A DNA stretch of 64,000 bases from JACKBK01 sp963707275. Its GTDB lineage: Bacteria > Chloroflexota > Anaerolineae > JAAEKA01. Of this stretch, positions 58,442 to 64,000 are shown one piece after another. The translations under genes and the position numbers were made by a program. Location: NCBI GenBank assembly GCA_963707275.1, contig CAVPPH010000013.1, positions 310,001-374,000 of the forward strand, read 5' to 3'. The first letter of the stretch is position 1, and each line of letters opens with the position of its first letter. Under the pieces are notes generated by a model. The model had not been told where the DNA came from. It was given only the letters and a program-made list of their open reading frames with translations, and ran no database searches.

Positions 58442-58504
58442 CACGGCGAATCTGCGAGAAATTCGTCTCCCGCTGATTACCAATCCAGTTCACCAAATCA
58501 CAAA

Positions 58505-58546
58505 CCAATGGGCCTGGCTGACATTGTCGTCAGCCAGGCCCATTGG
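58505..58546. terminator. Perfect 18-bp hairpin terminating the sugar operon
   Basis: The arms CCAATGGGCCTGGCTGAC and GTCAGCCAGGCCCATTGG flank loop ATTGTC. It lies 64 bases after the permease stop and 24 bases before the end of the convergent lipoprotein gene, so it can act on both. Confidence 0.85.
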
Positions 58547-58569
58547 CGCTTATCGAGCGGCGGGAAAGC

Positions 58570-60024
58570 CTAATACATCTGCAATGGCAGCGCGCCTTGT
58601 TCGTCCAGAAGCAGACCCCAGGTTTCGTCCGCTCCAACGATGATCTCGTCGGTGACACTGCTGCCGCCCACCGTCGTTGTCACATCATATGTGCCGGGAG
58701 CCAGGTCGAGGCTGGGCGCATCGTCGGGCGAATCCATACCAGCGCCGGGGGCGATCTCGACCGTCTGGCCGTCGATGGTCACGGTCATGTCGTCCTCGGT
58801 GAAGTTGACGAAGTACAGCCGCGCCTGGCCGGCCGGTGGCAGTATGCCGGCAGCTTCGGCCGCGGCTGGATCACGCCGGTTCATGACGACGCTGGTTTCA
58901 TCGCCTGCTTGCAAGGTTACCACCAACTCGCCCTCAGGCCCGCTGAACTGCAACGTTGCGTCGGTATCGGTCCCTTCGGAGTCGTCCAGCGTCCAACCGC
59001 GGCTGGCCAGCTCGGTCTGGAAGAACTCCAGGAGCGCGCCCATGTCCGACGGTGACGTGAGGGTCACTGTTGTCAGGAACTCGCCGCCTTCGAAACTGTA
59101 GCCCGTGTGGTCATCCGGCAGGGGCAATCCCTCTTCGTCTTCGACACCCAGCTCGCCTGTATCGGGTGTTGCGAGAGCGTAGTTGACGAGCTCAATCTCC
59201 ACCTCGGTATCATCAAACCCTTCAAAGGCGAAGAAGCTGACCGTGATGTCACCGTTGCTGAAACTGCACGACACAGAGGTGTATTCGGCGACATCGTCCA
59301 GGCAACTGGTGTTCAGGTCCATCGAATCGTACGTGGGACGGTAGAACTCCGCCACTTCAGCCAGCGTCAGCGCTGTCTTGAAGCTCAACGTATCGCCGGA
59401 AACGCTGACATCTGTGGCGTCGGGCGGCGTGGGCCAGTCGGCGATCGCCAGCGCGGATGTATCTCCGCCGGAACTGACTGTGTCGGTGGTGGAAATGCCT
59501 GTCAGGGATGGTGCGCGCCTCAGATCTACTGTGGCATCGCTGGCGCTTCCTGAGCTGATGGCAGTCACTGAGATGCTTTCGCCGTCTCGTTCGAACTCAC
59601 CGTAGGCAAATGTGTCGCCTTCCAGCGAGAGGTCGGTCTGCTCCTCCCAACTGTCGTCGGAGAGAGCCTCGCGGAAAAACGCCATCAGCGCCGCAACATC
59701 GGACGGACTGGTGAAGCCGATCTGCTCAAACTCGTAGACCACACCGGCGGCATCGTCGGGCAGCGGAATGTCCGGTAAGTCTGAAGCGTCAGTCGTTCCC
59801 GCTACCGGCGTGTCAGTCGCGACAGGCGTTGCGGTAGCAGGAACCGGCGTAGCGGTGGCCGGCGCGGGCGTCGGCGGAACCTCTGCGGTGGCGGCCGGCT
59901 GCTGCGTGCTAACTTCAGGCGGGGATGCGGTGGGTTCGCTCTTGCCGCCGCAGGCAGTCAGCGCTCCCAACGAGATGATCAAAGACAGCACTAGCACAAA
60001 CCATTTTGAATTCGCGGGACGCAT
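58570..60024 (-). CDS. Lipoprotein with three repeats of an uncharacterised domain
   Basis: A 484-residue lipoprotein with lipobox ALTA-C25, followed by a Pro/Thr/Ala linker (TPAPATATPVPATATPVATD). Three related units of about 100 residues follow. Each has a PLPDDA- or PTPPDA-type opening, a beta strand, SPSDVAALMAFFREAL or TLAEVAEFYRPTYDS, and an acidic beta hairpin (LEGDTFAYGEFERDGESISV; LQFSGPEGELVVTLQAG). The last 80 residues (ARLYFVNFTEDDMTVTIDGQ...) form a different beta module. AAGGAG precedes the ATG at 60024. It is exported and anchored; the function is unknown. Confidence 0.82.
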   Translation of the reverse strand: MRPANSKWFVLVLSLIISLGALTACGGKSEPTASPPEVSTQQPAATAEVPPTPAPATATPVPATATPVATDTPVAGTTDASDLPDIPLPDDAAGVVYEFEQIGFTSPSDVAALMAFFREALSDDSWEEQTDLSLEGDTFAYGEFERDGESISVTAISSGSASDATVDLRRAPSLTGISTTDTVSSGGDTSALAIADWPTPPDATDVSVSGDTLSFKTALTLAEVAEFYRPTYDSMDLNTSCLDDVAEYTSVSCSFSNGDITVSFFAFEGFDDTEVEIELVNYALATPDTGELGVEDEEGLPLPDDHTGYSFEGGEFLTTVTLTSPSDMGALLEFFQTELASRGWTLDDSEGTDTDATLQFSGPEGELVVTLQAGDETSVVMNRRDPAAAEAAGILPPAGQARLYFVNFTEDDMTVTIDGQTVEIAPGAGMDSPDDAPSLDLAPGTYDVTTTVGGSSVTDEIIVGADETWGLLLDEQGALPLQMY

Positions 60025-60181
60025 CTTTCACTCCTTGGAAAGAAAAAAGGGGCTGTGCCGACAGTCAGCATCGCAGCCCGATGTGATATACAATTGGTCG
60101 ATGGGAGGATGGATCAACGATTGCGCAATCCTAGCACGACATTGAACGGATGTCAAGCGGTTTTTCTGGGACGGGCCAAAC

Positions 60182-60211
60182 AAAAAACCGACGAAACATC
60201 GCCGGTTTTTT
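60182..60211 (-). terminator. Rho-independent terminator after tRNA-Gln
   Basis: On the minus strand AAAAAACCGGCGA, loop TGTT and TCGTCGGTTTTTT form a stem with one mismatch followed by a T-run. It begins five bases after the tRNA 3' end. Confidence 0.85.
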
Positions 60212-60215
60212 GTAC

Positions 60216-60290
60216 TGGCTGGGGAGCAGGGACTCGAACCCCAACTTACTGATCCAGAGTCAGCTGTCCTGCCTATTAGACGACTCCCCA
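60216..60290 (-). tRNA. trnQ: tRNA-Gln (anticodon CUG)
   Basis: The 75-base cloverleaf includes an encoded CCA. Acceptor arms TGGGGAG and CTCCCCA pair fully with discriminator G. The anticodon arm is GCTGA-CTCTGGA-TCAGT, giving anticodon CTG, and the T-loop is TTCGAGT. A TAAAAT box lies about 10 bases upstream, with a weak -35. The anticodon, the G discriminator and the U1 start fit tRNA-Gln. Confidence 0.95.
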
Positions 60291-60538
60291 GTGCCTCGCT
60301 ATTTTACACGGCTTGCGCTAGCGCGCCAAATTTGCACTGTTCCTACTGGACTGCGTGTGCCGTTCAGCTTTCTGCGACAACATGCCGGAATTGACGAAGT
60401 GGGCAGTCCGTGTTATAAAGTATCCTATTGCCGAAGCACGGTCTGTCGATCGTTTTCCCAGGTCGAGAGGCCGTATTCGCGATACGAACGTTTACAAAGC
60501 GGATGCTAGTTTTACCACACACAAGGAGGCAATATCAA

Positions 60539-61754
60539 ATGTTCCGCACTAAAATGTTTCGGATGGTACTCGTAGTGACCATCCTCGCTGCGCTCTTCGC
60601 CGTGCCCATGGCGGCTGGCGCGCAGATGGAAAACGGACTGAACGTCGCAGAAGGCGCAGTCGTCAGCGGCACGGTGGACATCACCGGTTACGCGGCGGGT
60701 GACAACTTCAAGCGTTGGGACCTGCATGTCTTCCCCGGCGGCAACGACGGCGCCAAGATCTGGCTGGCCAGTGGCACCGATCAGGGCGAGTTCAGCGCCA
60801 CCGTTGACACCACCCAATTCCCCGATGGCGATCATGTCCTGAGCCTGCGGGTAGTTGACGCCACTACGGGCAACTACAGCGAGTATCTGGTTCCCTTCAC
60901 CATCGCCAACGAGGATGCTGCTCCGGCCGAGACCGATGCGGCTGCGTTGAAGTCCACCGACGCGATGACCGATACGGTTGCAATGACTGACACCGTTGAA
61001 GCCCCGGCCGCGGCTGCTCCCGTTGCGGAGACTGCTGCTCCGGTCAATGGCTTCGACGCTGCTGACGGTGTAACTGCCAGCGGCACGGTCACTGTGACTG
61101 GCTTCGCCGAAACCGCCGGATTCGTCAAGTGGCAGTTGGACGTGTTGCCCGCCGGCGTTGCCGACGACGCGATCTTCCTGGCCACCGGTGACGAGGCTGG
61201 CGCGTTCAGCTATACGCTGGATACCACCATGTACCCCGACGGCGATCATCAGCTTCGGCTGCGCGTCGTCAACGACACCGGCAACTACGACGAGTACTTC
61301 GTCGATGTGACCATCGCCAACGCCGGGGCTGAAGAAGCTGCCACGGTCGCGGTCGAAGCCACCGCACCGGTGACCGATACCGCTACCACCACCGACACCG
61401 TTGAGGCCCCTGCTGCTGCTGCGCCGGTTGTCGAAGAAGCGGCCATGACCAATGGCTTGAATGTTGAAGAGGGCGCGGTTGTCAGTGGCACGGTGGATCT
61501 CACCGGCTACGCTGCCAGCGACAACTTCAAGCGCTGGGATGTCCACGTCTTCCCCGGCGGTGATGACAGCGCCAAGATCTGGCTGGCCAGCGGCACGGAT
61601 CAGGGTGAGTTCAGCGTTTCTGTTGACACCACCCAGTTCCCCGATGGCGACCATGTGTCTGAGCCTGCGGGTAGTTGACGCTACCACAGGCAACTACACC
61701 GAGTATCTGGTGCCGTTCACCATCGCAAACGCGGACGCTGCAGCGGCCGCCTAA
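60539..61754 (+). CDS. Secreted protein with three tandem Ig-like repeats (one frameshift near 61660)
   Basis: About 405 residues. The ATG at 60539 has a strong AAGGAGG. The signal peptide ends at AAGAQ. Three repeats of about 90 residues share NGLNVAEGAVVSGTVDITGY, FKRWDLHVFPGG, IWLASGTDQGEFSATVDTTQ and FPDGDHVLSLRVVDATTGNY. Linkers are TDTVEAPAAAAPV-type. Repeats 1 and 3 are the closest, and repeat 2 is more divergent. An extra T near 61660 (CATGTGTCTGAG) breaks repeat 3; the corrected end reads YLVPFTIANADAAAAA. It is probably a cell-surface or extracellular protein; I do not know the ligand. Confidence 0.85.
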
Positions 61755-61773
61755 AGCCCAATTCAGACGCAAC

Positions 61774-61810
61774 CAATACACCCCCAGGAGAAGATTCTGG
61801 GGGTGTATTG
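61774..61810. terminator. Hairpin terminator after the repeat protein
   Basis: The arms CAATACACCCCCAG and CTGGGGGTGTATTG form a perfect 14-bp stem with a 9-base loop, 19 bases after the stop. There is no long T-run. Confidence 0.75.
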
Positions 61811-62152
61811 ATTCGTGGATGTTGCCGAATTCCCGGACAGCGATGCCAGACGATCTGTGATGCGGGCGCATGTCCAGTCCAAGTGCTCGGGCCGGTCTCC
61901 CGACCGTCCCCGCATCGTCCCGTGCACCTGTTCTATACCTGAGCCATGATGCGCAGCGCTATTGATAAGGCGAAACGAGCGTTCGATCTCTGGTGCGTTG
62001 ACAATCCCGCCAGCCGGGGATAAAATGTTGCCAAGGTTGGTCGCTGTGATCTTTGACAGCTGCACAAACCAGAGACGATGCTCTGTATCGATGAGTGATT
62101 CTGCACTGGCGGCAAGTAGCCCGAACAAGTCGGGCTGGAAATGAGACTATCT
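61811..62152. other. Gap of about 340 bases with no recognised gene
   Basis: Minus-strand ORFs here show no domain, lack ribosome-binding sites and are not GC-frame biased. The region should contain the promoter of the downstream helicase; I could not identify it. Confidence 0.45.
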
Positions 62153-63602
62153 TGACAGATTTATCCAACTCGGCCGGCGAGCCACCGGTCAATTCTTTTC
62201 TGATATCGCGTTGGAGCAACTGGGCGAGCCGCTACGCGATGCGGCAGCTCGCGCCGGCTGGCCGGCGCTGATGCCCGTTCAGGCGCGGGCCATCCCTTAC
62301 CTGCTGGCCGGACGCGATGTCATGATCCAGGCGCGCACCGGTAGCGGCAAGACAGGCGCGTTCTTGCTGCCGATGCTGGAGCGGCTGGATCCGAAACGTG
62401 ACGCCTGCCAGGCGCTGATCATGGTGCCAACCCGCGAGCTGGCGCGCCAGGTGGGGCGGGAGGCTGAGATGTTGTGCGGCCCGGCCGGGCTGCGCTCAGT
62501 GGTCATCTACGGTGGTGTCGCCTACGGCCCTCAGATCGACGCGCTGAAGGAGGGTAGCCACATCGTTGTTGGCACGCCAGGCCGTGTGCTGGATCACCTG
62601 ATCAAGCGGACGTTCACCCTCGACTCGCTGAGGATGCTGATCTTCGACGAAGCTGACCGGATGTTGTCGATGGGTTTCTACCCTGACATGGTGCAGGTGC
62701 AGAGCTTCTTGCCATCGCGGCGGGTGCATACCAGCATGTTTTCGGCGACCTTCCCCAGCTACGTGATAGCGACCGCCAACCGATTCATGTCGCAGCCGCA
62801 GTTCCTGTCGCTGAGCGCTGATCACATCCACGTGACTGACACCGAGCACGTTTTCTACACTGTGCCGGGGATGGACAAAGACCGCTCGCTGGTGCGGCTG
62901 ATCGAGGTCGAGAACCCGGCGTCGGCCATCATCTTCTGCAACACAAAGGTCAGGGTGAGCTACGTCGCCGCGGTCTTGCAGCGTTTTGGCTACGACGCCG
63001 ATGAGCTGAGCTCCGACCTGTCGCAGAAGGACCGCGAGCGGGTGCTGGAGCGGGTGCGCAAGGGAACGCTGCGCTTCCTGGTGGCGACCGATGTGGCCGC
63101 GCGCGGGCTGGACATCCCCGATCTGTCGCACGTAATCCAGTACGAGCCGCCCGATGATCTCGAGGCCTACATCCACCGCGCCGGTCGCACCGGACGGGCC
63201 GGCGCGACCGGCGTCGCGATCTCACTGGTTAACCCGGGCGAGCGGGCCGCGTTGAAGCGTATTTCCAAGCGCTACAGCATCGAAATGGAAGAGCTTGAGC
63301 TGCCCTCCGACGAGGACGTAGCCGAGGTTGTCGGTGAGCGGGTCACGGTGCTGCTGGAAGCGCGGCTGCGGGAGCGCGACAAGCTGCAAACCGAGCGCAG
63401 CCGGCGATTTGTGGCGCTGGGCCGCAGCCTGGCTGAGAGCGAGGACGAACTGCCTATCATAGCGATGTTGCTGGACGATTATTACCAGCAGATGCTGCAT
63501 TCCCCCGTGCCGCAGCCGGGCGACGAGCCGGCCAGCTACCAGCCGCCACCCAGAGAGCAGTCCCGCGGCGGCAGAAAGCGCAGCAGCAGTCGCCGTCGCT
63601 AG
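62153..63602 (+). CDS. DEAD-box RNA helicase, second copy (N-terminus uncertain)
   Basis: About 483 residues. All core motifs are present: Q-motif region FFSDIALEQLGEPLRDAAAR, motif I QARTGSGKTGAF, VVGTPGRVLDHLI, IFDEADRMLSMGF, SATFP, VATDVAARGLDIPDLSHVI and HRAGRTGRAGATGV. The C-terminal 120 residues are charged and end in an Arg/Ser-rich tail (GGRKRSSSRRR), with no DbpA domain, unlike the helicase at 36454. The frame from 62211 starts only at a TTG without ribosome-binding site. A TTG at 62153 (TDLSNSAGEPPVN), joined by one indel in the TTCTTTTC run, gives a more normal N-terminus. Confidence 0.85.
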
Positions 63603-63803
63603 TCCGCATCATTTCCTTTCGAGACGAGGAGTTGATGTAGGGCGGAGTTCCCATTCCGCTCCTGACCAAAAACAAGAATCCCGGCTTTCGAAGCTAACGG
63701 CTTCCAGGTGGAGTTATTTTTGATTTGTGGGGTCGTCAGCGAGGTCTGGTCAATGCAACCGGACCTCGTTTCGCGTCGTCCGATAGAGTCGCGGGCCGGC
63801 GCG

Positions 63804-64000
63804 TCACCTGACAATCATCGGCAGGTAGATTGCATGAGCCGCAGGCAGGGCGGTAGGGGTAGGTGTTGGCGTTGGTGTCTCCGTCGGCGTCTGTGTCGCC
63901 GTGGGGGTCGCCGTCGCTTCCTGGACGACTTCAAACGCGCCGATGTCGCAGTGCGCGCCCTGGGGACGGGGCACGCCGCGCTGGTCGAGGCTGTTCACCG
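63804..64000 (-). CDS. Choice-of-anchor Q protein, C-terminal end (partial)
   Basis: Only the last 65 codons are in the window. DQRGVPRPQGAHCDIGAFE is the usual end of choice-of-anchor Q/parallel beta-helix proteins (often with CSLREA domains). It is followed by a Pro/Thr stalk (TATQTPTETPTPTPTPTA) and the tail IYLPMIVR. The tail resembles FLPMVAIR at 41295. The protein is probably exported and surface-associated; the stalk would hold the domain away from the envelope. Confidence 0.8.
   Translation of the reverse strand, partial: VNSLDQRGVPRPQGAHCDIGAFEVVQEATATPTATQTPTETPTPTPTPTALPAAHAIYLPMIVR

Noticed and set aside
61763..62128. 121-residue minus-strand ORF between the repeat protein and the helicase
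   Set aside because: Its 3' part crosses the terminator hairpin, there is no ribosome-binding site, and the sequence has no recognisable domain.
1..64000. Insertion sequence or prophage
   Set aside because: I found no transposase, integrase or phage structural gene. The only mobile-type genes are the two toxin-antitoxin pairs.

Overview
The window is 64 kb of GC-rich, densely coding DNA from a bacterium. No rRNA or other phylogenetic marker is present. The overall character (14-subunit Nuo operon with fused subunits, abundant lipoproteins and secreted beta-rich proteins, secreted proteins ending in a short LPM..R tail, choice-of-anchor domains) suggests a Chloroflexota member of the Anaerolineae/Caldilineae type. 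That placement is inference. About 21 genes are broken by single-base frameshifts (roughly 45 junctions), while their neighbours are intact. In many cases deleting one base restores a conserved protein, so I read these as sequencing or assembly indels and annotate the genes as single CDSs spanning the breaks.

Layout. 1-8.6 kb: a partial choice-of-anchor B secreted protein, an ankyrin protein, a three-gene MacB/Lol-like exporter (lipoprotein adaptor, FtsX permease, ATPase), a membrane protein, a phospholipid acyltransferase and a small alpha/beta hydrolase. 8.8-25.2 kb: a complete respiratory complex I operon behind a strong sigma70-type promoter, ordered nuoA-B-CD-EF-G-H-I-J-K-L-M-N. A YefM/YoeB toxin-antitoxin pair lies between nuoB and nuoCD, and a HicA/HicB pair lies between nuoEF and nuoG. 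25.2-30.2 kb: a secreted multiheme cytochrome with a dockerin-like tail, an NhaP-type antiporter and a secreted beta-propeller protein. 30.5-36.3 kb: a second exporter whose ATPase is a fusion of two nucleotide-binding domains and a cyclic-nucleotide-binding-like domain. A family of near-perfect hairpins punctuates 27.6-31.9 kb.

36.4-42.4 kb: a DeaD-type RNA helicase, a membrane-anchored dihaem cytochrome, a DinB-like protein, a TetR regulator with a visible operator, and a secreted protein. 42.5-58.5 kb: a sugar uptake and catabolism locus. A DeoR-type regulator containing a sugar-binding domain is divergent, from facing consensus promoters, to an operon of SDR, ferritin-like protein, UroD-like protein, fucose-isomerase-like protein, aldose-epimerase-like protein, long zinc-type dehydrogenase, FGGY kinase and an ABC sugar importer. 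The operon ends at a perfect hairpin terminator. The importer's binding protein carries two nearly identical tandem domains. 58.6-64 kb: a repeat lipoprotein, tRNA-Gln(CUG), a three-repeat secreted protein, a second DEAD-box helicase, and the C-terminus of a choice-of-anchor Q protein.

The most unusual items are the toxin-antitoxin pairs inside the complex I operon, the NBD-NBD-cNBD ATPase, the DeoR/periplasmic-binding chimera with its sugar operon, the duplicated binding protein, the structure-conserving hairpin family and the shared LPM..R C-terminus.
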